A stretch of 64,000 bases of DNA from Clostridium tunisiense TJ (GCF_000300195.1 NZ_AMQH01000019.1:1-64000); one strand, 5' to 3'. Numbered from the stretch's first letter, positions 43,543-53,145 are shown. Translations and numbers: made by a program. The notes: generated from the sequence alone by a model not told the origin.

Positions 43543-44803
43543 GATATTCATTGTAGTACTTTTAGAAGTAGGTAGTTTTATGTTACTTTGGAATATGTTT
43601 AATAGAGACTATGAAAAGACGGTGTTAAAGAGTATCGCCATTGTTTTTTGCACTTCATTAGTAGTTTTAATTACAAATTATATTTATCCTCCTATGCAAT
43701 TTTTAGTTAATTACTTATTCTTATTTCTAGCGATTAATTTGGTGTTTAAAAAAATAATGAAGTACTTATTGCTTGAGTTTGGATTGGTTTTAGCGATTTT
43801 TGGAATAATGCAACTTACTGTAATAATACTTCTTAGGATATGTATTCCAGCATTTATGGTGAAGGATGATTTTATATATTTACTTGTAGCAAACATAATA
43901 TGTATGATTTTAAGCTTTTTTATTTCCAGGTATATGACTTACGGAAAGCTAATTATATTATTTAGACAGGGAAGTTTTAAAATATACTTTTTCTCTATAA
44001 ATCTACTTATGTATATAATTACTGCAAAGTGGATATGGAATTTTAAAAGGTATGAGTTTTTAGATGATATTTCAATATACCTTGTAATTCCTATAGTATT
44101 TATTCTGGCAAATTTATTCTTTCTTGAATATCAAATGAAAAATAATGAATTAAAAAAGTCATTAGAAGATTATGAAAAATATTCTCCTGTAATAGCTAAG
44201 CTTTTAGAAGATGTAAGAGTAAGACAACATGATTTTAAGAATCATTTAAATACAGTTTATAGCCTTGTTTTAGTTTCAGATGAAAAGAATTTAAAGAGTA
44301 CTATTACCCAGTATATAGATTGTCTCAATATTTCCTTAGAAAATATTGAAAAGGTGTTGCAGATAGATAATACAGTAGTAACAGCTGTAATCTATAATAA
44401 AATAAATGAAGCTTCGAAGAATAATATTGAGTTTAGATATAGTATTCAAAAGAATTTAAAGTTTCCTTATAGAGATTATGAGCTTTCAGAGATTCTTAAT
44501 AATCTTTTAGATAATGCTTTTGATGCTGTTACAAATTCGAAAAGTGATAAAAGAAAAATATTTTTAAATATTGGATATCTTGAGGAAAACTGCATTATAG
44601 AAATGGGTAATACTGGGGAAAGGATAGAGTTTAATGATATTTCAAAAATTTTTGATGCAGGATATACTACAAAAATAGGAGAAAATCGAGGATATGGTCT
44701 TTATAATGTGAAAAGAATAGTTGAGTCCTATGGTGGTAGAGTTCAACTATCCTTTGAAAATAACTATACAATTTTCAGCATAAAGTTATCAGAGGCTACC
44801 TAA
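43529..44803 (+). CDS. Agr-type sensor histidine kinase (AgrC-like)
   Basis: 424 residues. Six or so N-terminal membrane helices (1-210) form the peptide receptor. The cytoplasmic kinase has H-box VRQHDFKNHLNTVYSLV, N-box LNNLLDNAFDAV and G-box NRGYGLYNVKRIVESYGG, the HPK10/AgrC class (GHKL ATPase with Gln-His-Asp H-box). It should sense the cyclic peptide made by the convergent agrB-agrD genes. The reading frame overlaps the regulator by 14 bp, and its stop overlaps that of agrD by 3 bp tail to tail. Confidence 0.88.
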   Translation: MSNYKIFIVVLLEVGSFMLLWNMFNRDYEKTVLKSIAIVFCTSLVVLITNYIYPPMQFLVNYLFLFLAINLVFKKIMKYLLLEFGLVLAIFGIMQLTVIILLRICIPAFMVKDDFIYLLVANIICMILSFFISRYMTYGKLIILFRQGSFKIYFFSINLLMYIITAKWIWNFKRYEFLDDISIYLVIPIVFILANLFFLEYQMKNNELKKSLEDYEKYSPVIAKLLEDVRVRQHDFKNHLNTVYSLVLVSDEKNLKSTITQYIDCLNISLENIEKVLQIDNTVVTAVIYNKINEASKNNIEFRYSIQKNLKFPYRDYELSEILNNLLDNAFDAVTNSKSDKRKIFLNIGYLEENCIIEMGNTGERIEFNDISKIFDAGYTTKIGENRGYGLYNVKRIVESYGGRVQLSFENNYTIFSIKLSEAT

Positions 44804-44946
44804 AATTCATCCTTTAAACATTCTGGAATTTCAGGCTCTCCAAGGAAAAGAAAAGATCCATACCAAGGAAACACCAAGGCAGTTACTGTAAGACAAAGTG
44901 TACACAACATATTTTTCCCTTTAAAACTGTTAAATAAATTTTTCAT
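44800..44946 (-). CDS. agrD: AgrD-like cyclic autoinducer peptide precursor
   Basis: 48 residues with AAGGAGG upstream, 34 bp behind agrB. An amphipathic N-terminal leader (MKNLFNSFKGKN) is followed by a hydrophobic stretch and the C-terminal acidic tail GEPEIPECLKDEF, a close match to the clostridial E-P-x-x-P-x-x-L tail. The residue five before the predicted cut is Ser31 (ring SFLFL), where most AgrDs have Cys. The signal would then be a lactone rather than a thiolactone. Cys15 and Cys18 lie in the leader. The exact N-terminal cut cannot be told. Confidence 0.87.
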   Translation of the reverse strand: MKNLFNSFKGKNMLCTLCLTVTALVFPWYGSFLFLGEPEIPECLKDEF

Positions 44947-44980
44947 AATACCCTCCTTATAGAATAAATTAATTATTTGG

Positions 44981-45544
44981 TTATAGCTTCGGCTTTTTTA
45001 TCAGTACAAGTTGAACGCTTTGCAGCAATATAGTACTGAAGCCGCAGTTAACATAAGCAGTGTTTTTTAAAGACAATAGGATAATGGTCCATATAGCTAT
45101 AGATGAAGCTGCTATAATCTTATATTGCAGCTTTTTTTTCTTATCTTTTATTGGTCTTCGTACACTACACATTGGAGCTTTCAATGAAACTATTAAAAAG
45201 CTAGCTATACCAGCAAAAAGGTAGTATGTCCTTGGGAGTTGTGGTATTAAAGGAGCTATCATGCTGGTGAAAATAAACATTGCAGTAGTTAAAAGTAAAC
45301 AATTTAAGGCACCTTTTAGATGGATTCCTCCAGCAAATACTCTTGTAGACATTAATACTAGCAAGGAAAAAAAGAATAACTTTTCCCTATGGATTATATT
45401 AAAAAATAGCACTAAAAAAATAATTTTAAATCCCTCGCCTAGAAGTATACTTAGGCCATATTGTATTCTTCCACGGTCTTTTGCATTATTGTAGGTTTCG
45501 GTACAAATAAAGGAGGTCAGTTGTGTAGCTAATTTATCCACCAT
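44981..45544 (-). CDS. agrB: AgrB-like accessory gene regulator peptidase
   Basis: 187 residues with about five membrane helices. The catalytic His75 and Cys82 sit in RVFAGGIHLKGALNCLL with the seven-residue spacing of AgrB. It processes AgrD at the C-terminal tail and cyclises it. ATG start after AGGGGTG. The order agrB-agrD is conserved, but the pair runs opposite to the kinase and regulator genes. A 21-bp-spaced inverted repeat in its promoter is a candidate regulator site. Confidence 0.92.
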   Translation of the reverse strand: MVDKLATQLTSFICTETYNNAKDRGRIQYGLSILLGEGFKIIFLVLFFNIIHREKLFFFSLLVLMSTRVFAGGIHLKGALNCLLLTTAMFIFTSMIAPLIPQLPRTYYLFAGIASFLIVSLKAPMCSVRRPIKDKKKKLQYKIIAASSIAIWTIILLSLKNTAYVNCGFSTILLQSVQLVLIKKPKL

Positions 45545-46059
45545 ATCTCATACACCCCTAAAAGTGAAAATAATTTAAACTATCATTACATTTGGTAAAA
45601 AGGATTTGTTTATGTAATGATATGATTCGGAAATTATATTTATTACAGTTTAAGCTTACATTTCTAAAAGTTTAAAGAAACTATCTAATGAAAATAAATA
45701 CACCTTAGAGGAAAATAAATAATTTTAAAATATATAAGTTGCAACAGTATTTCTACAATAATCAATAAATTAAAAGCAGCTTATATGAGAGAGAATGAAA
45801 AAGCAGACTTATTGTTTGTGTAGTTTCTTTATTTCATTCTATGTAGTAACAATCATTATAAATCAAATGTGGTTTTGGTGAAAAATATTTTTCGCATATG
45901 AATTATAAGGTAATTTGTGATATGATATTCATGAAGAAGAAAAAATACAATATAGTTATGAAAAGCAAAACGTAAGGTAATAGAAGTTACTGTTTTAGCT
46001 TAGAAAGTATAACTACACAACTAAAATAAAATCAATTAGTTTTAAGGAGGACATGGGAT
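45545..46059. other. Divergent promoter region of agrBD and aminopeptidase
   Basis: About 515 bases. The agrBD side holds the inverted repeat at 45581-45622. The rest is AT-rich and contains a weak AGAATGAAA/TTTCATTCT arm pair near 45791 and 45834. No gene seen. Confidence 0.5.
45581..45622 (-). promoter_or_regulatory. Candidate response-regulator site at agrBD promoter
   Basis: TATCATTACAT (45581-45591) and ATGTAATGATA (45612-45622) are perfectly inverted, 20 bases apart, 37-78 bp upstream of the agrB start. Positioned before a weak -10, it suits an activator such as the LytTR regulator. Binding is inferred. Confidence 0.5.
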
Positions 46060-47835
46060 ATGGAGATTAAGGAAAGGATATCAAAGCTAAGAGAATTAAT
46101 GGTGCAGAATAATGTGGATGCTTATATTGTACCAAGTCAAGACCCTCATTTAAGTGAATACGTTGGTGAACATTTTAAATGCAGAGCATGGATAAGTGGG
46201 TTTACTGGGTCAGCTGGGACTGCAGTATTTACAAAAGAAAAAGCAGGATTATGGACAGATGGAAGATATTATATTCAAGCAGAAAAGCAACTTAAAGGTA
46301 CTGGCATAGAGTTGTTTAGAGCAGCAGAAATTGGAGTTCCTAGCTATACACAGTGGTTACAAAGTGAGCTAAAAGAAAATAATATTGTAGGATTTGATGG
46401 AATGGTATTTTCAACATCTTTTGCTGAGAAGATGGAGAAGGATTTATGGAGTAAAGGAATAAGAATAAATAGTGATTTAGATTTAATAAGTCCAATATGG
46501 ACAGATAGACCAGAGATCCCAGCTGATGAAATATTCCTTCACCACACAAAATATTGCGGTAAAAGTAGAAATGAAAAGGTTTCTCAAGTAAGAGAAAAAA
46601 TGAGTAAAAGTGGAGCAAATTATTATTTGGTTTCTTCATTAGATGACATTTGTTGGCTTTTAAATATTAGAGGGAATGATGTGCCAAACAATCCTTTTGC
46701 AACAGCATACTGTCTTGTTGGGGAAAGAGAAACTTTTCTATTTATCAATAAAAACAAAGTAAACAGCAGTGTGGAAAGAGAATTAATGCAGAGTAATGTT
46801 TTTGTTAAAGATTATGATGAGATTTATAGTTCTCTCAAGGAATTAGAGGATACTTCAGTAGTTATACTAGATTATGATATGGTTAATTATAGCTTGGTTG
46901 AGAGTATAAACAAAAACGTTAAAAAGATTCATCACCCTAACTTAACAACTATGATGAAAGCTATAAAGAATGATGTGGAAGTGCAAAATATTAAAGATGC
47001 ATATATAAAGGATGGAGTTGCATTAGTTCAACTTTTCAGGTGGATTAGAGATAATGTCGAAAATATAACCGAAATTGATGTAGTAAAAAAAGCTGAAGAG
47101 TTTAGAAGAAATCAGCCACTATCTATGGGACCAAGCTTTGATAGTATAGCAGCCTATAAAGAAAATGCAGCAATGATGCACTATAATCCTTACAATGAAG
47201 AAATACCTAGATATTTAAAAGAAGAAGGGTTCTTCCTCTTAGATTCTGGTGGACAATACTTTAATGGAACTACTGATATTACGAGAACCGTATCCTTAGG
47301 AAAGCTAACTGATGAAGAAAGAAGAGACTTTACATTAGTACTGAAATCAGTTATAGCCCTTTCCACAATAAAGTTCCTATATGGTGCTACAGGATCAAAT
47401 TTAGATATACTAGCTAGAAGACCACTGTGGGAATATGGTATTGATTATAAATGTGGCACAGGTCATGGCATAGGATTTTTTTCTAATGTCCATGAACAAC
47501 CTCAACGTTTTAGCCAGGTTCCCAACAACATTAAGTTGGAAAAAGGGATGATGATAACCATAGAACCAGGGGTTTATAAGGAAGGAAGACACGGTGTCAG
47601 AACAGAGAATACTGTGGTAGTTGTAGAGGATGAAAAAACGGAGTTTGGCCAATTCATGCGCTTTGAAGAGTTATGTTATGTACCAATCGATAGAAGTGCA
47701 ATACTTCCTGAAATGCTTACCGAGTTTGAGAAAGAATGGTTAAATAATTATCATGAAAAAGTATTTAAAACCCTTTCTCCATATTTGGATGAAACATGCA
47801 AAAAGTGGCTCTTAAAGGAAACTGAAAAGCTATAG
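46060..47835 (+). CDS. Xaa-Pro aminopeptidase (M24B)
   Basis: 591 residues, the long three-domain form of aminopeptidase P. Two creatinase-like N-terminal domains start with RISKLRELMVQNNVDAYIVPSQDPHLSEYVGEHF. The C-terminal pita-bread domain holds the metal ligands: LLDSGGQYFNGTTDITRTVSLG (two Asp), GTGHGIGFFSNVHEQP (His), MMITIEPGVYKEGRHGVRTENTVVV (two Glu). It releases N-terminal residues before proline, useful for collagen-like peptides and so complementary to hydroxyproline use. Start ATG after AAGGAGG. It lies divergent to agrB. Confidence 0.93.
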   Translation: MEIKERISKLRELMVQNNVDAYIVPSQDPHLSEYVGEHFKCRAWISGFTGSAGTAVFTKEKAGLWTDGRYYIQAEKQLKGTGIELFRAAEIGVPSYTQWLQSELKENNIVGFDGMVFSTSFAEKMEKDLWSKGIRINSDLDLISPIWTDRPEIPADEIFLHHTKYCGKSRNEKVSQVREKMSKSGANYYLVSSLDDICWLLNIRGNDVPNNPFATAYCLVGERETFLFINKNKVNSSVERELMQSNVFVKDYDEIYSSLKELEDTSVVILDYDMVNYSLVESINKNVKKIHHPNLTTMMKAIKNDVEVQNIKDAYIKDGVALVQLFRWIRDNVENITEIDVVKKAEEFRRNQPLSMGPSFDSIAAYKENAAMMHYNPYNEEIPRYLKEEGFFLLDSGGQYFNGTTDITRTVSLGKLTDEERRDFTLVLKSVIALSTIKFLYGATGSNLDILARRPLWEYGIDYKCGTGHGIGFFSNVHEQPQRFSQVPNNIKLEKGMMITIEPGVYKEGRHGVRTENTVVVVEDEKTEFGQFMRFEELCYVPIDRSAILPEMLTEFEKEWLNNYHEKVFKTLSPYLDETCKKWLLKETEKL

Positions 47836-47932
47836 TTTATTGTAGTGTTTTTGCGTACTAGTTTGGTTATACTTGGAGATAGTCTTAAACTTAGAAGAGA
47901 GCAAAGACTTAATGAAATACAAGAATCATAGG

Positions 47933-47978
47933 ATCAAGAAGGCATAAATATTAAATTTGTGCCTACTTGATTTTTTTT
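47933..47978 (+). terminator. Intrinsic terminator after aminopeptidase
   Basis: ATCAAGAAGGCA pairs with TGCCTACTTGAT (one mismatch) then eight T. Confidence 0.82.
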
Positions 47979-48112
47979 GCTTAGTAGACTAACATACCTG
48001 GATATTAGTAATTTTAGAGTATATTTAGGAGGAGTAAAATAATTTTAAATAAAGTTTTTAGAATAAATTAAACAAGAGTGCAGTTTCTTCAGGGATAAGA
48101 GAAATCTAAATT

Positions 48113-48469
48113 TTATGTCTCAAGTATTTCCTTTTGTAGCCTTTTTGCTAAGCTATTAAATACAACATCATAGGAGATATCTATAAGGTGTTCAATGAAT
48201 TCATCTGATAAAGAGCCATCAATGTTTAGTGTATTCCAATACTTTTTATTCATATGATAGCCAGGAGTAATTGAAGGATAATCAAACCTTAAACATTGAG
48301 CCATATAGGGGTCACACTTTAAGTTTACTTGTAAGGGGTTACTGTTTAATCTAATTAAGGCAAAGATTTTAGAACCAATTCTATAAACAAGAGTTTCATT
48401 ATCAAAAGGAAAATCATTGGTTGAGGATTTTTTTGAATCACAATATTTTTTTAATGTTTCTACATTCAT
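48113..48469 (-). CDS. MmcQ/YjbR family protein
   Basis: 118 residues. YjbR-type fold markers are LVYRIGSKIFALI, LKCDPYMAQCLR, ITPGYHMNKKYWNTLNIDG and SLSDEFIEHLIDISYDVVFNSL. The fold resembles a double wing that may bind nucleic acid, but biochemical function is unsettled. It is transcribed alone on the minus strand, with a GGTGGTGTC-type site upstream. Confidence 0.9.
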   Translation of the reverse strand: MNVETLKKYCDSKKSSTNDFPFDNETLVYRIGSKIFALIRLNSNPLQVNLKCDPYMAQCLRFDYPSITPGYHMNKKYWNTLNIDGSLSDEFIEHLIDISYDVVFNSLAKRLQKEILET

Positions 48470-48911
48470 TTATCGACACCACCCGGAAGATATTTTATAT
48501 ATAAAATTATATAACAGTTCTAATATAAATAATAACTGAAATAATAAGTTTTAATCACGTAACTTTTAGAAATAGTAAAAAGTTAATTAAACTTACATAT
48601 ATTTTATAGAACTATCATAAATCAATAGAGAGTGTTTAAAGTTCTATTTACCAAATATAATTAGGGCTTAAGGTTATTTATTTAAATTAAAGTTAAAAAA
48701 GTGTAGTTTAATTAGCTTTTATTATAAATAACTTGCTTTCATATTATGTTTAATAAATAAACTATTTTAATTATGTGAACAGTTTTTATGTATTTTCAGT
48801 GGTTATGTTAAATTATTATAGTTACTGTATAGGAAAAATGTAGAAAAATGTGATAAAATGGTATGGGGTAAAATGTAAATTCGAATTATACTGCGGGTGG
48901 GGGATATCCTT
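48470..48911. other. Divergent promoter region, no gene seen
   Basis: About 440 very AT-rich bases between yjbR (minus) and the kinase (plus). Several TATAAT-like boxes but no decisive promoter. No structured RNA recognised. Confidence 0.45.
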
Positions 48912-50450
48912 ATGAATGAAGTAGCCTTTTTAGGTGATCTAAAATCACAATGGTATATTGAAGTGTATAACGGAAAAGTTGTGGAGATAAGTGAAAGTTT
49001 TATAGAAGCTACACAATATTCAATTAAAGAGTTTTTAGGAAATAGTTTTGAAGAACTAATTAGAAAATTAAGAGTTGGTCCAAAGAGTAATTTAGAACAA
49101 TTAGAGAAAAATGTGAATTATTTTTTTTTCAATAAATCTTCTGAAGTTAAGTTTATTAAGATACAACTATTAGAAGTTAGGGATAAAAAGACTTATATTA
49201 TAAGAGAAAAATGTAATTCTAGTCTAGATGATAAGTTTATCTTTGCTGATAAATTGGCTGAGGATAATCATTTTGGTATTGGTATTTTTACTTTACCAGA
49301 TGTAATTTTGCTTAAGGCTAATGAGAAGTTTTTAAACTTTTTTGATGAACCTTATAATAAAAGAGAAAACTGCCTTGGAAAACCTGTTAGTGAGTTTGTT
49401 ACTGGGTTTACAGGAAGTGCATCAGAAAAGATATGGCAAAAAATTATTGATACTGGGGAAACTTATAATATTGATGAATATATGTATGATAGATTTAATA
49501 GGGGTGTAACCTATTGGAAAAGCACCCTAACACCAATACATGAAGACGGTAAGCTAAAATACTGTATTGAAATGACTACAGATATAACTGAGCAAGTTTT
49601 GCATAGGAAGAAGATAGAAGAACAGTCAAGGGTTATAGAAGAGCAAAAGAGAGCTTTAGAAAAGGCTTTAGAAATGAAAGATGAGTTTCTTTCAATAATT
49701 TCTCACGAATTTAGGACACCTTTAAATGTGATAAGTGCAGCAATACAAGCTATGACTTATATTTGCTCAAATGAGCTTTCAGAGAAGGCGACTAGATACG
49801 TAGATATTATAAAACAGAATAATTTAAGGCAGCTAAGACTAGTAAACAACCTTTTAGATATTACTCGTGTTAACGCTGGAACTATAAAGGTTTATAAAAG
49901 AAATTTAGATATAGTTGCTCTTACTGGATCTATAGTGGAGTCTGTACAGTTGTATGCTAAACAAAAGGAAATTAAATTATTCTTTAATTATTCCTTGGCA
50001 AGCAAGGTAACAGCATTAGATGCTGAAAAATATGAGAGAATATTATTAAATTTACTTTCAAATGCCATTAAGTTTACTCCAAAAGGAAAAACTATAGATG
50101 TTTGTCTTAAATTTGTTAAAAAAAATATAAAAATTGAAGTTAAGGACACTGGAATTGGTATACCAAAAGATAAAATAGATCTAATTTTTGAGAGATTCGG
50201 TCAAGTTGATAGCTCACTATCACGTAAGGCAGAAGGTATTGGGATAGGGTTATCTCTAGTGAAAAACTTTGTAATAGCACTAGATGGAACTATAAAGGTT
50301 AAGAGCAGTATAGGGAAAGGTACTACCTTTACTATAACAATTCCCCATGAAAAAAAATTAGAAGAGAAAGAGGAAATAGAAAGAAGTGAATTATTAGATA
50401 ATCGGGTGACAGATGTTACTGCAGTAGAGTTTTCAGATATCTATTTTTGA
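48912..50450 (+). CDS. Soluble PAS-domain sensor histidine kinase
   Basis: 512 residues from ATG at 48912 with GGGTGGGGG upstream. No membrane segment. Two PAS-like regions: the first about 1-120, the second about 125-225 (FGIGIFTLPDVILLKANEKFLNFFDEP, ending in TPIHEDGKLKYCIEMTTDITEQV). A coiled coil follows (RKKIEEQSRVIEEQKRALEKALEMKDE). HisKA: FLSIISHEFRTPLNVI with the phospho-His. HATPase: LNLLSNAIKFTPKG, VKDTGIGIPKDKIDLIFERFGQVDSSLSRKAEGIGIGLSLVKNFV. No response regulator is adjacent, as in orphan kinases that feed the sporulation phosphorelay in Clostridia, a possible role. Confidence 0.9.
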   Translation: MNEVAFLGDLKSQWYIEVYNGKVVEISESFIEATQYSIKEFLGNSFEELIRKLRVGPKSNLEQLEKNVNYFFFNKSSEVKFIKIQLLEVRDKKTYIIREKCNSSLDDKFIFADKLAEDNHFGIGIFTLPDVILLKANEKFLNFFDEPYNKRENCLGKPVSEFVTGFTGSASEKIWQKIIDTGETYNIDEYMYDRFNRGVTYWKSTLTPIHEDGKLKYCIEMTTDITEQVLHRKKIEEQSRVIEEQKRALEKALEMKDEFLSIISHEFRTPLNVISAAIQAMTYICSNELSEKATRYVDIIKQNNLRQLRLVNNLLDITRVNAGTIKVYKRNLDIVALTGSIVESVQLYAKQKEIKLFFNYSLASKVTALDAEKYERILLNLLSNAIKFTPKGKTIDVCLKFVKKNIKIEVKDTGIGIPKDKIDLIFERFGQVDSSLSRKAEGIGIGLSLVKNFVIALDGTIKVKSSIGKGTTFTITIPHEKKLEEKEEIERSELLDNRVTDVTAVEFSDIYF

Positions 50451-50575
50451 TTAGAATTCATTGTTTTTTTGCACATAATATATAAAATATTTATAATAAT
50501 AAACTTAGGGATTTGATTTACTTTGATAAAGGGATTATAATATATGTGAAATTAAACCAAGGGAGGAAATCTATA

Positions 50576-51151
50576 ATGGAAAAGAAAATGGTACCAGTAG
50601 GGTTATCAAACAAACACATTCACTTAAGTCAAGAGCATTTAGATATTTTATTTGGAGAGGGTTATGAATTAAAGAAATTCAAAGACTTATCTCAACCAGG
50701 TCAATATGCTGCAGAAGAAAAAGTAGATGTTGTGGGTGTAAAAGGAACTTTAAAAGGCGTAAGAATACTAGGACCAGTTAGAAAAGAGACACAAGTTGAG
50801 GTTTCTTTAGCAGATGGTTTTGTATTAGGAGTAATTCCACCAGTTAGAGATTCCGGTGATCTAATAGATAGTCCAGGAGCAAAAATTGTTGGACCAAAGG
50901 GTGAAGTTGTAATAGAAAAAGGTATTATTGCAGCTGCAAGACATATACACATGCATACTTCTGACGCTGAAAACTTCGGAGTTGTAGATAAAGAAGAGGT
51001 TAGTGTTAGAGTTGAAGGTAAAAGAGGATTAATATTTGAGAATGTATTAGTAAGAGTTAATAAGGATTATGCTCTTGAAATGCACGTGGACATAGAAGAA
51101 GGTAATGCTGCAGGACTTAAAAATGGAGCAGTAGTAGAATTAATAAAATAG
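50576..51151 (+). CDS. pduL: Phosphate propanoyltransferase PduL
   Basis: 191 residues from ATG at 50576 (GGGAGG site); an upstream start in frame would add 21 residues without a site. Two-beta-barrel PTAC: VPVGLSNKHIHLSQEHLDILFG and AARHIHMHTSDAENFGV carry the zinc-binding His residues, and LGPVRKETQVEVSLADGFVLG is conserved. It interconverts acyl-CoA and acyl phosphate. The short N-terminus lacks the encapsulation peptide of microcompartment PduL, so it is cytoplasmic. It stands alone, perhaps serving as a housekeeping phosphotransacylase. Confidence 0.94.
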   Translation: MEKKMVPVGLSNKHIHLSQEHLDILFGEGYELKKFKDLSQPGQYAAEEKVDVVGVKGTLKGVRILGPVRKETQVEVSLADGFVLGVIPPVRDSGDLIDSPGAKIVGPKGEVVIEKGIIAAARHIHMHTSDAENFGVVDKEEVSVRVEGKRGLIFENVLVRVNKDYALEMHVDIEEGNAAGLKNGAVVELIK

Positions 51152-51170
51152 AACATAATGCTTGAAGATA

Positions 51171-51213
51171 AAATTGAGGATACCTATTACATAGGTATCC
51201 TCAATTTTTTTAT
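51171..51213 (+). terminator. Intrinsic terminator after pduL
   Basis: AAATTGAGGATACCTAT (51171-51187) and ATAGGTATCCTCAATTT (51191-51207) form a perfect 17-bp stem with a three-base loop and T run. Confidence 0.93.
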
Positions 51214-51456
51214 TTTAGATGTAACTTAGTGGAATATGATTATATTTTTTTATTTATGTTTTACAAAATTTTCTTGCCTTAAGGATATGACGAAAAGGTA
51301 TTTAATTATTTAATAAGGGCAATTAAATAGTATTCAAATTTTTAAAGTCTAATGATAATATATAAGTTATATGAATTTCATTATGTTGAATAATAATTAG
51401 AATATTAATTTATTTAGAAAGTAAGGGGATAAAGATTATATCCAAAAGGTGAGTGA
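51214..51456. other. Intergenic region before DhaS-like gene
   Basis: About 240 AT-rich bases with a plausible -10 but no clear operator. No gene seen. Confidence 0.4.
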
Positions 51457-52026
51457 ATGAATAAGGAGAACAATAGTACAAAAAAGAAGTTGGCAGAAGC
51501 GTTAAAACAACTTATGAGCGAAAAGCCCTTTGAGAAGATTAAAATTCAAGAAATTGCAGATTTATGTCAAATGAATAGACGCACATTTTATTATCATTTT
51601 AAGGATATTTTTGAATTGTTGGATTGGTTTTATCATGAAGAAACCATGAAGCAGTTAGAAATAAATAGTACATATGAAACATGGACTAATGAGTTATTAT
51701 ATTTATTTCACTATATTGAATCAAATAAAAAGATGACTTTGTGCGTGTTCAAGTCTTTAGGGCGACAATATCTTGAAGATTTTATGTATAAAAGTGTTTT
51801 TCGTGTAGTTAAAAACATAGTTTATGGAATGGCAATAGATTTAGAAGTTAAGGAGAAAGAAAAGGATTTTATAGCACATTATTATACGGTGTCTTTGTTA
51901 GGTGTGATGACACATTGGATTCAAGCAGATTTCACACCAAGACCTACAGAAATAACAAATATGACAAGTCTTACTATTCAAGGAACAATGAGAGGCGCAT
52001 TAGAGAGATTTTCACAAAATCAATAA
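51457..52026 (+). CDS. TetR-like regulator, DhaS type
   Basis: 189 residues. HTH: ALKQLMSEKPFEKIKIQEIADLCQMNRRTFYYHFKDIFELLDWFY. The rest (ELLYLFHYIESNKKMTLCVFKSLGRQYLEDFMY) matches the DhaS-type C-terminal domain, whose first known member controls dihydroxyacetone kinase genes. It lies 64 bp before a DegV (fatty-acid-binding) gene on the same strand, so the two may be co-transcribed and the regulator may sense a lipid-like or acyl ligand. That is inference. ATG at 51457 after AAAGGTGAG. Confidence 0.86.
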   Translation: MNKENNSTKKKLAEALKQLMSEKPFEKIKIQEIADLCQMNRRTFYYHFKDIFELLDWFYHEETMKQLEINSTYETWTNELLYLFHYIESNKKMTLCVFKSLGRQYLEDFMYKSVFRVVKNIVYGMAIDLEVKEKEKDFIAHYYTVSLLGVMTHWIQADFTPRPTEITNMTSLTIQGTMRGALERFSQNQ

Positions 52027-52090
52027 TTTGTGTATATACGATTAAAGCAAATAGATGATATAATTTCCTTATATTTAGGAGGGAATTATA

Positions 52091-52969
52091 GTGCAGGATT
52101 ATATAATTGTTACAGATGCAACATGTGATTTACCAGTAGATATTATAAAAAGCTTAGGTGTCATTGTTTTACCTATGGAGTTTATTATAGATGATAAGAG
52201 CTATAGTCATCATCCTGATGAAAGAAATATGAGTTTTCATGATTTTTATAATTACTTAAGAGTTGGTAAGATGTCTACCACTTCACAGATTAACTATAAT
52301 ACCTATAGATCTGTTTTTAGTGGTATTTTAAATCAGGGAAAAGATATTCTATATATTTCATTTTCATCTGGGTTGAGTGGAACCTATAATGCCTCTAGAT
52401 TAGTGATAAATGAATTAGAAGAGGAGTTCCCGGATAGGAAAATCCTAAGCGTAGATTCTTTAAGTGCTTCCATAGGGGAGGGTCTTCTAGTTTATCTAGC
52501 TGCATTAAAAAAACAGCAGGAATCTACTCTAGAAGAATTGATTCAGTGGGTAGAAGATATGCGTTTCCAAGTGTGTCATTGGTTTGCGGTTGATGACCTA
52601 GAGCACTTAAAACGTGGAGGAAGAATTAATGCTGTACAAGCTTCTGTTGGAAGTATTTTAAACTTAAAACCTATATTAAGTGTAAATAGAGAAGGAAAAT
52701 TGGTTACTATAGCCAAGGTTAGGGGTAAAAAGAAAAGTTATCAATACTTAATACAAAAATTAAAGGATGATGGTATAGATACAAATTGCCAAAATATTAT
52801 AGTGGGACATGCTGATTGTGAGGAAGATGCTATTTGTTTAAAGGGTTTGATTTTAAACGAAGGCTTAGCGAAGGAAGTTTTAATAAGTAATATTGGACCG
52901 ATTATTGGAACTCATACTGGTGCTGGAATGTTAGCAGTGACCTTTATAGGAAAGCGTCAAGATAATTAG
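52091..52969 (+). CDS. DegV family fatty-acid-binding protein
   Basis: 292 residues, GTG start with GGAGGG seven bases upstream. Family marks: IIVTDATCDLPVDIIKSLGVIVLPMEF, MSTTSQIN, LYISFSSGLSGTYNASRLV, LSVDSLSASIGEGL, VDDLEHLKRGGRINAVQASVGSILNLKPIL and IGPIIGTHTGAGMLAVTFIGK. DegV (FakB-like) proteins bind a fatty acid for phosphorylation by FakA, feeding exogenous fatty acids into phospholipid synthesis. No fakA is in the window. Confidence 0.94.
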   Translation: MQDYIIVTDATCDLPVDIIKSLGVIVLPMEFIIDDKSYSHHPDERNMSFHDFYNYLRVGKMSTTSQINYNTYRSVFSGILNQGKDILYISFSSGLSGTYNASRLVINELEEEFPDRKILSVDSLSASIGEGLLVYLAALKKQQESTLEELIQWVEDMRFQVCHWFAVDDLEHLKRGGRINAVQASVGSILNLKPILSVNREGKLVTIAKVRGKKKSYQYLIQKLKDDGIDTNCQNIIVGHADCEEDAICLKGLILNEGLAKEVLISNIGPIIGTHTGAGMLAVTFIGKRQDN

Positions 52970-53101
52970 AGGCTTTGAAGTGAACTAGTTAAGATAGTAA
53001 ACTATATAATCTTACAAGAGTTTTTTCTATGACAATTTTGAATTGTGAAGTAGGCGTATGTGTGAAAAAATTTATAGTTAAATTAAAGTAAAATAATTCA
53101 G

Positions 53102-53145
53102 AAGTCTAACATTTAAAGTTAATTTTATATGTTAGACTTTTTATT
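53102..53145 (+). terminator. Intrinsic terminator after degV
   Basis: AAGTCTAACAT (53102-53112) and ATGTTAGACTT (53129-53139) with T run. Confidence 0.88.
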
